A model generated the notes under the pieces. It saw nothing but the letters and a program-made list of their open reading frames with translations. It had not been told where the DNA came from and ran no database searches. Positions 23,165-31,421 of a stretch of 53,393 nucleotides of DNA are shown piece after piece; the first letter of the stretch is position 1; the number at the start of each line of letters is the position of its first letter. The stretch spans positions 1 to 53,393 of the forward strand of contig CANJIL010000017.1 in NCBI GenBank assembly GCA_947474455.1. Reading direction: 5' to 3'. A program made the translations under genes and the position numbers. Source of the DNA: Hyphomonadaceae bacterium. Lineage in GTDB: Bacteria > Pseudomonadota > Alphaproteobacteria > Caulobacterales > Hyphomonadaceae.

Positions 23165-24528
23165 GCGCGCGCGTTCTTGTCGTCGACGACATCGAACAGA
23201 ACCGCAAGCTTCTCACCGACAAGCTGAAGAACGAGTATTTTCATGTCATCACCGCGGTGGACGGTGAGGACGCGATCGAGCGCGCCCTGGCCGAAGAGCC
23301 GGACGTGATCCTGATGGACATCATGATGCCGAAGCTCAACGGCGTCGAAGCCTGCCGTCGTCTCAAGAACGACCCGCGGACAGAGCACATTCCGATTGTG
23401 CTGGTAACGGCGCTCAACGAGCGCGAAGATCGCCTGCGAGGGCTTGGCGCTGGCGCCGACGACTTTCTCACCAAGCCTGTCAATGACCTTCAATTGCTGT
23501 CGCGTGTCCGTGCGCTGACGAAATACAAGATGGTCGCCGACGAGCTTCGCAAGCGCGAAGCCTCCGGCAAGCGCATCGGCGCTGTTGATATTGCCGCGCA
23601 GAGCAGGGCGTCAGAGCCGGCTCGCATCCTCGTTATCGACGAGAACGAGCGCCAGGCCCGCCGCATCTGCCGCTATCTCGAGGGCCTGCATCGCCCGATC
23701 TCGCATGCGGAGGCGACCCAGCTCGGCATCTCCGGCTCGATGGTCGACCTGATGATCGTCTCGCTCTCGAACGAGAAGCTCGATGGTCTCCGTCTGTGCG
23801 CCTATTTCCGCTCGCTCGAATCCACGCGTGACCTGCCGATCCTTGTCGTCGCCGAGCCGGATGACGAGAAGAAAGCTGTCCGCGCCCTCGATCTCGGCGC
23901 CTCCGACATCGTCATCAAGCCGATCGATAGCGAAGAACTGCTTGCCCGCGTGAAGACGCAGGTTCGCAAGAAGCGTTATCTCGACGCCCTGCGCGCCCGC
24001 CTCGACCAGTCTATGGAACTCGCCGTCACCGACCAGCTCACAGGCCTGCACAACCGCCGCTACATGCGCGTGCAGCTCGAAAGCTTCGTGAAGCGCGCCA
24101 ACATGGGCGGCGCGCCAGTCTCGATCCTGCTTTGCGACATCGACCACTTCAAGAAGGTCAACGATATCCATGGCCACAGTGCTGGCGACGACGTGCTGCG
24201 CGAGTTCGGCCGCCGTCTTCGCGAAAATATCCGGCCGATGGACCTGGCCTGCCGATACGGTGGGGAAGAGTTCGTCGTGATCATGCCGGACACCAGTCAG
24301 GCGCTCGCTCAAGCAGCCGGCGAACGGCTGCGCCAGATCATCTGCGAAACGCCTTTCCCAATCGGGCGCGGCGACGAACTGAAGGTCACAATGTCCGGCG
24401 GCGTCTCGACAATCCTGCCGCCTGAGGACTCCATCGACGGCCTGCTGAAGCGCGCAGACGATGCGCTCTACCGGGCCAAATCAGCGGGCCGCAACCAGAT
24501 CCAGACCGAACTCGCCAGCTTCGCTTGA
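23161..24528 (+). CDS. pleD: Diguanylate cyclase response regulator PleD
   Basis: A 455-residue protein with the order REC (phospho-Asp in VILMDIMMPKLNG, about residue 53), a degenerate second REC (about 155-290) and a GGDEF domain. The active site is GGEEF at residues 367-371, and the inhibitory I-site RPMD is at 358-361, exactly five residues upstream, so both synthesis of c-di-GMP and product feedback are expected. In Caulobacter PleD is activated by DivJ and drives loss of the flagellum and stalk growth at the swarmer-to-stalked transition. It is translationally coupled to divK. Confidence 0.97.
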   Translation: MSARVLVVDDIEQNRKLLTDKLKNEYFHVITAVDGEDAIERALAEEPDVILMDIMMPKLNGVEACRRLKNDPRTEHIPIVLVTALNEREDRLRGLGAGADDFLTKPVNDLQLLSRVRALTKYKMVADELRKREASGKRIGAVDIAAQSRASEPARILVIDENERQARRICRYLEGLHRPISHAEATQLGISGSMVDLMIVSLSNEKLDGLRLCAYFRSLESTRDLPILVVAEPDDEKKAVRALDLGASDIVIKPIDSEELLARVKTQVRKKRYLDALRARLDQSMELAVTDQLTGLHNRRYMRVQLESFVKRANMGGAPVSILLCDIDHFKKVNDIHGHSAGDDVLREFGRRLRENIRPMDLACRYGGEEFVVIMPDTSQALAQAAGERLRQIICETPFPIGRGDELKVTMSGGVSTILPPEDSIDGLLKRADDALYRAKSAGRNQIQTELASFA

Positions 24529-24591
24529 TGCTTGAAGCAGACGGCGCGCAGGCGCCTTAACTTTGCCGCGCAACGGGAGCATATAGCGCCC

Positions 24592-24813
24592 ATGGATGTT
24601 TTCACCCCCGGATCTCTCCCCGGCGAAGCCGAGCTGCGCTACCTCGACGCTGACTTCGAGGTGGTCAAGCTGGGCCGTTTCGTCATCTGCTCTGTGACCC
24701 AGCGGAAGATCGCGCTGGAGGACCTGCGCTATTGGAATGTTGATACTCAGGAAGCTTACTTTGACGCGGAAGCAGCGTTGAAAAGATGGAAGCAGCTCAA
24801 CGGATTAGCGTAG
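24592..24813 (+). CDS. DUF2093 domain protein
   Basis: A 73-residue protein typical of the alphaproteobacterial DUF2093 family: YLDADFEVVKLGRFVICSVT, QRKIALEDLRYWNVDTQEAY, then DAEAALKRWKQL. No function is known. ATG 24592 is chosen from the family start; the frame is open to 24532. It follows pleD by 63 bases and overlaps the M23 gene by 28 bases, so it may belong to the same transcript. Confidence 0.9.
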   Translation: MDVFTPGSLPGEAELRYLDADFEVVKLGRFVICSVTQRKIALEDLRYWNVDTQEAYFDAEAALKRWKQLNGLA

Positions 24814-25805
24814 CGTTCTCAGTCCTTGCCGGGCTACTGCTAGCCTCCTGCGCAGGGCCTGTCGCGCAACCCGTAGCTGTTCCCGAATCCCCAATTACAA
24901 CGCCGCCCATCGGCGCCGAAGCGCCGCCTCCGCCCGAGCCAATCGCGCTCATTCCGCCGCCGGCCCCGGTCGCGGCAGACCAGCCCCGCTCTGATCCCTT
25001 CATCTCCTGCTCGGGCCAGGCGACGCTGGGCGGGGCGATCGTCTGTAAGGCAAACCCCGGCGCCACGATCTCTCTTGGCGGAGCGCCAACCGCGATCGCC
25101 GGCGCCGACGGCGTCGCGCTCATCGGCCTTAGCCGCTTTGAAGCGCCGCAAGTGAAGATCAGCGTCCGCCCGATCGACAGCGCCTATGAAGCCTCCACCA
25201 CGGTCGACATCCTCCCGCGGACCGACACTGTCGCCAAGCTCACCATGGAGTGCAACAAGATCGCCGCGCAGACGCCCGAAGAGAAACGCCGCGTGGAAGT
25301 AAGCTGGGTGAAGAAGGACAATGCGCTGAAGACGTTTGCCCAGCCGCTCGCCCCCATCGGCTTCATCAAGCCTGCCGACGGCCCCTACTCAAGCCCCTTC
25401 GGCGCCACGCGCACTTACACGCCGAAAACCAACGACTGCGAGCCCTCGACCAGCGTCCACAACGGCCAGGATATTGCCATTCCTACAGGCACGGAAATCC
25501 ACGCGCCCATGGCTGGCACGGTGATCCTCGCAGACCCCGATCTCTACTATGAAGGCGGCTGCGTCTTCCTCGATGTCGGCTACGGCCTCGTCTCTGTCAC
25601 CATGCACATGAGCCGCATCGACGTGAAGCCGGGTGACACCGTTGCGCAAGGCCAGCTCCTCGGCCTTTCAGGTTCGACCGGCCGTGTGACGGGTCCGCAT
25701 CTTCATTGGGCGTTCAAGTACCGCAACGTCCATTCCGCCGACCGCGGAACGGACATCTGGCTCGACCCGACGCTTCTGCTCGGGCTAAAGTCTCCCCTGA
25801 ACTAA
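24786..25805 (+). CDS. M23 family peptidase, putative lipoprotein
   Basis: A 339-residue envelope protein. The N-terminus has a lipoprotein signal with lipobox LLASC (Cys at about residue 22), then a Pro/Ala-rich linker (about 25-65), a middle beta domain and a C-terminal LytM/M23 domain. In that domain the metal residues are visible in VHNGQDIAIPTGTEI (HxxxD-type) and GPHLHWAF (HxH). Such proteins cut peptidoglycan cross-bridges or regulate amidases. The lipobox implies processing by Lgt, encoded earlier in this window. The N-terminus overlaps DUF2093. Confidence 0.9.
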   Translation: MEAAQRISVAFSVLAGLLLASCAGPVAQPVAVPESPITTPPIGAEAPPPPEPIALIPPPAPVAADQPRSDPFISCSGQATLGGAIVCKANPGATISLGGAPTAIAGADGVALIGLSRFEAPQVKISVRPIDSAYEASTTVDILPRTDTVAKLTMECNKIAAQTPEEKRRVEVSWVKKDNALKTFAQPLAPIGFIKPADGPYSSPFGATRTYTPKTNDCEPSTSVHNGQDIAIPTGTEIHAPMAGTVILADPDLYYEGGCVFLDVGYGLVSVTMHMSRIDVKPGDTVAQGQLLGLSGSTGRVTGPHLHWAFKYRNVHSADRGTDIWLDPTLLLGLKSPLN

Positions 25806-25816
25806 GGGGTGCGCGG

Positions 25817-26245
25817 ATGGCCGAAACAAAGACCAAAATCACCAGGGCAAGCGTCAAGGATTTCGTCGCGAAGGTCGAGAACGACACCCGCCGCAAGGAC
25901 GCCTAGACGCTCCTCAAGCTGCTGGAAAAGATCACCTCGTGGAAGCCCCGGATGTACGGGCCGAGCATTATTGGCTTCGGGGTTTACAGCTACACCTACT
26001 ACACCGGCCATTCGGGCAGGGCGCCTGCCGCCGGCTTCAGCCCGCGCAAGGCCAACACCGTCGTCTATATCACTCCCGAATTCGAAGGGCGCGAGGCGCT
26101 GGTGAAGAAGTTGGGCAAGGTGAAAACCAGCGTGTCCTGCGTCTACATCAACAAGCTCGCCGACATCGACCTCGCCGTGCTTGAAAAGCTTATCAAGGCC
26201 CGCATCGCCGCCACGAAATCGAAATGGCCGGTGAGCGCGGACTGA
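25817..26245 (+). pseudogene. DUF1801 domain gene with internal stop
   Basis: ATG 25817 starts AETKTKITRASVKDFVAKVE, then NDTRRKDA and a TAG at 25904-25906. The same frame continues without a break as TLLKLLEKITSWKPRMYGPS, IIGFGVYSYTYYTGHSG, GFSPRKANTVVYITPEFEG, down to a TGA at 26243-26245. This is a full-length DUF1801 protein (about 141 residues) apart from one codon, where the family has Glu; GAG to TAG is a single change. The Lys/Thr-rich front and length are normal. It is the third DUF1801-type locus in the window and the third with a defect. Confidence 0.85.
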
Positions 26246-26315
26246 CGGTCTCCACTTGCCCTGTGCGGTAGGGCGGGTAAGGGTGCGGGGCGGAGCAGCA
26301 GACGAAGGATGTGTC

Positions 26316-26606
26316 ATGAGATTCACCGCCGGCGCGGCGGCCCTGTCGCTGCTGGCTCTCGCAGGATGCGCTATGACGGGAGGCGAAGACACTGTGCCTG
26401 GGTCCCCCGCCGCACGCGCGCCTACCGCGCTTCCCCCGCCCGTGCAGCCCACGCCAACGCCGCCTGCCTCGTCGACGCCAGCCGCCGCGCCCGTGCGCGA
26501 GGAGCTACCCGCACTGCCCGCCGATCAGGTGAAATGCGCGCCCCCCTGGACCGCCAAGCAGGTCACTGTCAACGGCCTCGTCGAGACCCGCTGCTCGCCA
26601 TGGTAG
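26316..26606 (+). CDS. Small Pro/Ala-rich lipoprotein
   Basis: A 96-residue protein with a lipoprotein signal peptide (SLLALAGCAM, lipobox Cys at about residue 18), a Pro/Ala/Thr-rich spacer and a short conserved-looking end with two cysteines (VKCAPPWTAKQVTVNGLVET and RCSPW). I do not recognise a named family. It would be anchored in the outer membrane or inner membrane and exposed in the periplasm. ATG 26316 is used because it puts the hydrophobic stretch at the N-terminus. It converges on zur with a 12-base gap. Confidence 0.7.
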   Translation: MRFTAGAAALSLLALAGCAMTGGEDTVPGSPAARAPTALPPPVQPTPTPPASSTPAAAPVREELPALPADQVKCAPPWTAKQVTVNGLVETRCSPW

Positions 26607-26618
26607 GGGTGCGGATGT

Positions 26619-27089
26619 TCACGCCGCGCAGTTCTTGCAGAGGCCACGGATTTCGATCACGGCGCTGCGCATCTTGAACTTCACGCTTTCCACTTCCTGC
26701 GTCAGCTTCTTGACGCTGTCGCCAGCGTGCAGCTCACCCGCCATGCCGCACTCGTCGCAGATCAAGAAGACGGCCGCATGACCATGCTTCCAGTGCCCGC
26801 ACGCCACGAACGCGTTCAAGCTCTCGATCCGATGGGCCAGGCCCATGTCCAACAGGAAGTCGAGCGAGCGATAGACCGACGGCGGCTTCGCCGCGCCATC
26901 ATCATCGCCCATCTGGTCCAGCAGGTCATAAGCCTTCGCCGGTCCCTCCGACTCCAGCAGCAGGGTGAGCACCTTCTTGCGCAGCGGCGTCAGACGGCCG
27001 CCCCGCGCCGCGCACAAGGCCTCGGCCTCCCGCAGACTGTCCGCCAACGATTCAGGAGCGCAGGCGAGGTGGGCGTGAGCATCTGCCAT
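26619..27089 (-). CDS. zur: Fur-family transcriptional regulator, Zur-like
   Basis: A 156-residue Fur-superfamily repressor. The winged helix is seen in RLTPLRKKVLTLLLESEGP and SVYRSLDFLLDMGLAHRI; the metal and dimer part has Cys97, HGH near 102-104, Cys111-x2-Cys114 and Cys151-x2-Cys154. The alphaproteobacterial Zur pattern (CGHWKHGH, FLICDECG) favours zinc sensing over iron, and the two CxxC pairs are the structural zinc site. The frame stays open upstream, but ATG 27089 gives the family length. No znu transporter is in the window, so targets are elsewhere. Confidence 0.85.
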   Translation of the reverse strand: MADAHAHLACAPESLADSLREAEALCAARGGRLTPLRKKVLTLLLESEGPAKAYDLLDQMGDDDGAAKPPSVYRSLDFLLDMGLAHRIESLNAFVACGHWKHGHAAVFLICDECGMAGELHAGDSVKKLTQEVESVKFKMRSAVIEIRGLCKNCAA

Positions 27090-27371
27090 CGCGCAAATCT
27101 CGGCTGATATGTCTCGATTCACAAGGGCGGAATGAAGCCTCGGAATCTGCCGCCGAAGGCAATTTCTCACGCGACTCATGCGGCCTCGATTGCCACGGAA
27201 AATGCGACTTTCCGCACACGCAGCATGATTTTGGACCGGAAAACGGCGATTTTCGGGGCTTATTGCTGTGAAAAGCGCTGATTCCCCTTGTAAATCGGGC
27301 TTTCCGGGCTTGGGACCCCTGAAAATACGTGCAATCAGGGGGCCGGATTTATCCAAGGGAGTCGAAAGACA

Positions 27372-27674
27372 ATGGCCACCGCAGCTAAAGCCAAACAGAA
27401 CACCGTCAGCCTGAAGCATCTGGCTGCGGCTCTCGCAGACAGCCACGAAATTCCGAAGAAGCAGTCTGAAGCGATCCTTAACGACCTCGTCGCCCTGGTG
27501 ACGAAGCACCTCAAGAAGGGCGACCGGATCCGTCTCGTCGGCCTCGGGGTCCTCGTGGTCCGCAAGCGTGCCGCCCGCGTCGGACGCAACCCGGCCACCG
27601 GCGAGCCCGTGCAGATCAAGGCCTCGAAGAAAGTGGCTTTCCGCGCCGCGAAAGAACTGAAAGAGTCGATCTAA
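27372..27674 (+). CDS. HU-family DNA-binding protein
   Basis: A 100-residue histone-like protein with the HU/IHF fold: N-terminal helices (LKHLAAALADSHEIPKKQSE), the strand region RIRLVGLGVLVVRKRAARVG, the arm signature RNPATGEPVQI and KKVAFRAAKELKES. It bends and compacts DNA as a dimer. The N-terminus (ATAAKAKQ) is slightly extended and Lys-rich. It is preceded by a 282-base gap (27090-27371) in which I see no gene, only the promoter region shared with divergent zur, and is followed by a strong terminator. Confidence 0.93.
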   Translation: MATAAKAKQNTVSLKHLAAALADSHEIPKKQSEAILNDLVALVTKHLKKGDRIRLVGLGVLVVRKRAARVGRNPATGEPVQIKASKKVAFRAAKELKESI

Positions 27675-27710
27675 CTCTTTCTGTCTCATTGACCCAAAAA
27701 ATACGAAACG

Positions 27711-27736
27711 CCCGGCTGCCAGCAGCCGGGTGTTTT
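27711..27736 (+). terminator. Rho-independent terminator after the HU gene
   Basis: CCCGGCTG at 27711-27718 pairs perfectly with CAGCCGGG at 27723-27730 around a 4-base loop, and is followed by TGTTTTGTT. It lies 36 bases after the HU stop and faces the right way. Confidence 0.9.
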
Positions 27737-27778
27737 GTTCCGTACCAGATACCTCTTGCCCGCGCCGCACCTCAGCGC

Positions 27779-27823
27779 TGGGATTCCGGGCGAAAACGCG
27801 CGGCGCCGAAGACCCGGAACCCA
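27779..27823. repeat. Imperfect palindromic intergenic element
   Basis: TGGGATTCCGGGC (27779-27791) and GACCCGGAACCCA (27811-27823) are inverted copies with one bulged base and one mismatch, separated by a GC-rich spacer with a GCGCGGCGCC core. This style of GATTCCGG palindrome recurs between genes in many alphaproteobacteria. The rest of 27740-28084 holds no gene that I can support. Confidence 0.5.
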
Positions 27824-28084
27824 TCTCTGGAGGGCCCCCGATTGCGAGTGTGGAGGTAGGCTGATCCGGAGGTGTTGCATCCATATCTGCGACCTGTTTC
27901 TGCGGCGTGCGAGGCGCTGGCCAAGATGGCGTCTGCCGAGCCAGGGCCGATCAGGAACACGACTTCGATGGGCCACTGGATTCCACGGCATGGCTGGCTT
28001 CGTTGACGGTCCGATCCGCTCATCTCCCCTTGCAACTCCGTTCTTCATATTGCGCCTGGCTGGCGTGGCGGTTCGCAGCTGCGC

Positions 28085-28615
28085 TCAGGCGGGTATTGCC
28101 TGAGCGGGCCGGCCGCGCGCCGGAGTGTAGGCCTCGCCGCTGATCATCAGCTTCCAGACGATGCGGGCGATCCGGTTGGCGAGGGAGCCGCCGCCACCTT
28201 CGGCCGCTTTGACATCAGCGCCTCGAGCCAGGGCCATCGCCGGTTGCCTGTGCGGCGGGCGTGGGTAAGGAGCGACATCGCCCCGCGGACAAGAAAAGCT
28301 CACAGCCGCTCGTCGCCCGCCCTTGTAGTCCCGCCAAGCTTCTGCTTACCGGCGGTGGAGCGGCCTTTCGGTGTCAGGACCAGCCAGGCGGCACACACAC
28401 GCGGCCAGACTTGAAGGATTTGGGATCGCGCGTCTTCAACAGCAGCATGAACGCTCCTAGAGGGCCGACCGCAGGGATGCCGGCCAGGCGGACGCTTGCT
28501 TAATTGCGGCGATGGAAGCCCCGGAGTTTCACCTCCAGCATGGCGATCTCGCTCTCCAGCCGCAAAAGCTCCTCACTCACACCGGCGAACTGCTCGCGGG
28601 CAAATGCGTTGTGCG
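28085..28615 (-). mobile_element. IS110-family transposase remnant (C-terminal part)
   Basis: Minus-strand pieces in several frames match the C-terminal half of IS110 transposases: EQFAGVSEELLRLESEIAML, LEVKLRGFHRRN, an in-frame TAA, ASVRLAGIPAVGPLGAFMLL, then after a shift AAWLVLTPKGRSTAGKQKLG, GTTRAGDERL, and finally LANRIARIVWKLMISGEAY up to a TGA at 28087-28085. The catalytic N-terminal DEDD half is missing, and there are at least one nonsense codon and two frameshifts, so it is dead. No terminal repeats are recognisable. It abuts the SDR gene exactly at that gene's stop codon. Confidence 0.75.
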
Positions 28616-29329
28616 CTACGCATTCGCTCGTTTCGCAAAGGCGATCCGCTCGGCGTGCAGGGTGCATTCGGCCGAAAGATACTGCGGGATCGTCGATGCG
28701 ACCTCCTGCGGCGTCGGCAGCATGAGTGAATCCTCCCCCGGCATCGCCTTGAACCGCATTTCGGTGCGCACCGCGCCGGGATCGAATAGGTTCACGCGGA
28801 TCGGCGTCTTCTCGATCTCGTCGGCATAGCAGGCGATCATCGTCTCAAGCGCTGCCTTGGTCGCGCCATAGACTCCCCAGAACGCCCGCGGTCGTGGCAC
28901 GATCCCGCTGGTCAGGAACAGTGCCCGCCCCGCATCGCTCATCCGCAGCAGAGGATGGACGGCGCGGATCAGCCGCCAGTTTGCGGTGAAATTGACGTCC
29001 AGCGTCTCCTGGAACGCCCCCGGCGAGACGTTCTCAAGCGGCCCGATCGTGCCGAGCACGCCGGCATTTCCGAGCAATCCATCCAGCCGCCCGAACCGCT
29101 CCAGCAGCGCCGACGCCAGCCGGTCGACCGCCGCCGCATCCCGCAGGTCGAGCGGGATCAGCGTCGCGTTGCGGCCAGTCGCCGCTGCGATCTCGTCATC
29201 GAGCTTCGTCAGCGCTTTCTCGGAACGCGCTGTCGCAATTACATGATTGCCCACTTTTGCCAGCTCGAGCGCGGCCGCGCGGCCGATCCCCCGGGAAGCG
29301 CCGGTGACAAGAATGATACGGCGGTCCAT
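28616..29329 (-). CDS. SDR-family oxidoreductase
   Basis: A 237-residue classical short-chain dehydrogenase. It has the cofactor motif TGASRGIGRAAALE at about residue 9, LGNAGVLG (NNAG-like) near 90, catalytic Ser in FLTSGIVP, and YGATKAALETM with Tyr and Lys. The substrate is not predictable. It starts 9 bases after purF and would be the last gene of the radA-cvpA-purF operon. The last 15-20 residues (LHAERIAFAKRANA) look unlike the usual SDR end and run into the IS110 fragment, so the original C-terminus may have been replaced. Confidence 0.9.
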   Translation of the reverse strand: MDRRIILVTGASRGIGRAAALELAKVGNHVIATARSEKALTKLDDEIAAATGRNATLIPLDLRDAAAVDRLASALLERFGRLDGLLGNAGVLGTIGPLENVSPGAFQETLDVNFTANWRLIRAVHPLLRMSDAGRALFLTSGIVPRPRAFWGVYGATKAALETMIACYADEIEKTPIRVNLFDPGAVRTEMRFKAMPGEDSLMLPTPQEVASTIPQYLSAECTLHAERIAFAKRANA

Positions 29330-29338
29330 CGGAAGCCC

Positions 29339-30841
29339 CTAGTCGTCGAGCAGCGAGAGCTGCTGCTCTTTCGACGCCATGTCGTGGTCGCGATCCACCA
29401 ACCGCGTCGGATAATCGCCCGTAAAGCAATGGTCCGCGAACTGCGGCGCCGCGTCGTTGCGCTTGCCCTGACCAAGCGCCTCGTAAAAGCCGGGCAGGGA
29501 GATGAAGGCCAGGCTGTCGACCTTCAGGTATCGCCGCATCTGCTCTATCGTCATCGAGGACGCGATGAGTTCTTCCTTCGATGGCATGTCGATGCCGTAG
29601 AAGTCCGGATGCCGGATGGGAGGGCTAGCCACGCGGAAATGGATTTCACGCGCGCCCGCGTCGCGGATCATCTGTACGATCCGCTGCGATGTGTTCCCGC
29701 GCACGATGGAGTCGTCGACCAGCACCACACGCGTGTTTTCCAGCAGCGGCCGGTTCGGCGCGTGCTTGCGGGAGATCGAGCGCTGCCGTCCGGTTTGCGT
29801 AGGCTGGATGAAGGTGCGGCCAACATAGTGGTTGCGGATGATGCCGAAGCCGAACGGAATGTTGGAAGCCTCCGCATAGCCCAGCGCCGCCGGGTTGCCG
29901 CCGTCGGGCACCGGGCAGATCAGATCGGCGTCGACATGGGACTCGCTGGCCAGCACGCGCCCGAACCGGCGGCGCGTCTCATAGACGCTCTGGCCATGCA
30001 TGATCGAGTCAGGCCGCGCAAAATAGACGTATTCGAACACGCAGGGCGAAGCGCGAGTGGCGGGGAAGGGCGTCAGGCTTTCAACGCCGTCCTTGTCGAT
30101 GACTACAACTTCGCCCGCTTCGATGTTGCGCACGAAGCTCGCGCCGATGGCGTCCAGCGCGCAGGTCTCCGAGCACAGCACAGGCGATCCATCCTCCAGC
30201 GCTCCGAGAACCAGCGGACGCAGGCCCCACGGATCGCGCGCGCCGATAAGCTTGTCATTGGTCAGCGCCACGAACGCATAGCCGCCGTCAAGTTGGCGCA
30301 GGGCGTCGATGAAACGGTCCTCGATCCGGTTGCGGATGGAGCGTGCGGTCAGCTGCAGGACGACTTCCGTGTCCATGGTCGACTGGAAGATCGCGCCATT
30401 CCGCACTAGCTCGCGATGTATCGCGCGCGCGTTGGTGATGTTGCCGTTGTGCGCCACGGCGAGGCCGCCATGGGCAAGATCGGCATAGATCGGCTGTATA
30501 TTGCGCAGCACGACCCGGCCCGACGTCGAGTAGCGGTTGTGGCCGATCGCCATGCGCCCGGGCAGGCGGGAGATCGCGCCGGTTTCCTCGCTGAAATTGT
30601 CGCCGACCAGGCCCATATGGCGCTCGGACCGGAACGTGCCGCCCCTGCCGTCGAAGGTGACGATCCCACAGGCTTCCTGTCCGCGATGCTGCAAGGCGTG
30701 CAGCCCCAGCGCCGTTAGGACTGCGGCGTCCTCGCGTCCGAAGACGCCGAATACCCCGCATTTGTGCCGCATCCCGTCCTTCGCGTCGGGACAGAAATCA
30801 TCGTCCAGTCCCGGTTCGTCGAAGACATCAGGGCTGGCCAA
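29339..30841 (-). CDS. purF: Amidophosphoribosyltransferase
   Basis: A 500-residue enzyme for the first committed step of purine synthesis, PRPP plus glutamine to phosphoribosylamine. The N-terminal nucleophile is Cys28 (CGVFGVFG) after a 27-residue propeptide, so self-processing is expected. Next come HALQHRGQEACGI, GHNRYSTSG, the PRPP-binding VVLVDDSIVRGNTSQ near residue 370 and the SPPIRHPDFYGIDMP block. Cys residues that could hold the Fe-S cluster of the Bacillus type are not clearly arranged. It follows cvpA by 23 bases, a very common pairing. Confidence 0.97.
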   Translation of the reverse strand: MASPDVFDEPGLDDDFCPDAKDGMRHKCGVFGVFGREDAAVLTALGLHALQHRGQEACGIVTFDGRGGTFRSERHMGLVGDNFSEETGAISRLPGRMAIGHNRYSTSGRVVLRNIQPIYADLAHGGLAVAHNGNITNARAIHRELVRNGAIFQSTMDTEVVLQLTARSIRNRIEDRFIDALRQLDGGYAFVALTNDKLIGARDPWGLRPLVLGALEDGSPVLCSETCALDAIGASFVRNIEAGEVVVIDKDGVESLTPFPATRASPCVFEYVYFARPDSIMHGQSVYETRRRFGRVLASESHVDADLICPVPDGGNPAALGYAEASNIPFGFGIIRNHYVGRTFIQPTQTGRQRSISRKHAPNRPLLENTRVVLVDDSIVRGNTSQRIVQMIRDAGAREIHFRVASPPIRHPDFYGIDMPSKEELIASSMTIEQMRRYLKVDSLAFISLPGFYEALGQGKRNDAAPQFADHCFTGDYPTRLVDRDHDMASKEQQLSLLDD

Positions 30842-30864
30842 AGCTTGCCTCCTGGCAAATGCTA

Positions 30865-31410
30865 CTAACTGTTCGTAGCCGCCGTCGCGGCCTGCGCCCC
30901 GCCGGTGAACAATTCCACAACTGCCGTCAAGGCGCCGCCCACGCCGCCTGCTGCGGCGTTCAGATACGGGTAGGTGTAGCTCTTCGCAACCCAGTCAGGC
31001 TCCTCACCCGGCTTCAGGACCTGTTGCATGAGCAGAACAAACAAAATTGCGGCCAATATGCCGCGGGTGACGCCAAATCCAGCCCCTGCAATACGGTCCA
31101 GCGCCCCGATTTCGGGCGAGGAATGTATCAGCTTGGAAAGCCGCCCGCCCAGGAATGCCGCCAGCAGATAGGCGACCAAGAATCCCACGACCACAAGGAT
31201 GGCTGCCGGGATCATCGAGGGCTCGTTGGGTGAGATCGCAGATTTCAACGGCGCCTCGAAGAACTTCAGGCAAAGCCATGCCGCGAGCCCGCCTATGGTG
31301 AACGCCATGACCGAAAACGCTTCCCGAATCAGGCCACGCCCGATCGACATCACGGCTGACAGAAGGATCAGCCCGACAACAACGAGATCGAAGACCCAGG
31401 GAGGAGCCAC
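30865..31410 (-). CDS. cvpA: CvpA family inner-membrane protein
   Basis: A 181-residue protein with four hydrophobic segments: LVVVGLILLSAVMSIGRGL, AFSVMAFTIGGLAAWLCL, IPAAILVVVGFLVAYLLAAF and ITRGILAAILFVLLMQQVL-like. The last is followed by a soluble tail of about 50 residues. CvpA is needed for colicin V production in E. coli and for bile or envelope stress tolerance in some bacteria; the molecular role is open. Position between radA and purF is the standard one. Confidence 0.9.
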   Translation of the reverse strand: MAPPWVFDLVVVGLILLSAVMSIGRGLIREAFSVMAFTIGGLAAWLCLKFFEAPLKSAISPNEPSMIPAAILVVVGFLVAYLLAAFLGGRLSKLIHSSPEIGALDRIAGAGFGVTRGILAAILFVLLMQQVLKPGEEPDWVAKSYTYPYLNAAAGGVGGALTAVVELFTGGAQAATAATNS

Positions 31411-31421
31411 GGCAGAACCCT

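Noticed and set aside
3495-25906. TAG recoding as an explanation for internal TAG codons in the TIR and DUF1801 genes
   Set aside because: TAG is used as an ordinary stop by intact genes here such as ilvE and lipB, and other broken genes carry TGA or TAA.
26619-27884. Minus-strand frame open for 421 codons over zur and upstream
   Set aside because: Only the last 156 codons match a protein family. The upstream part overlaps the HU gene and its terminator in the opposite direction.
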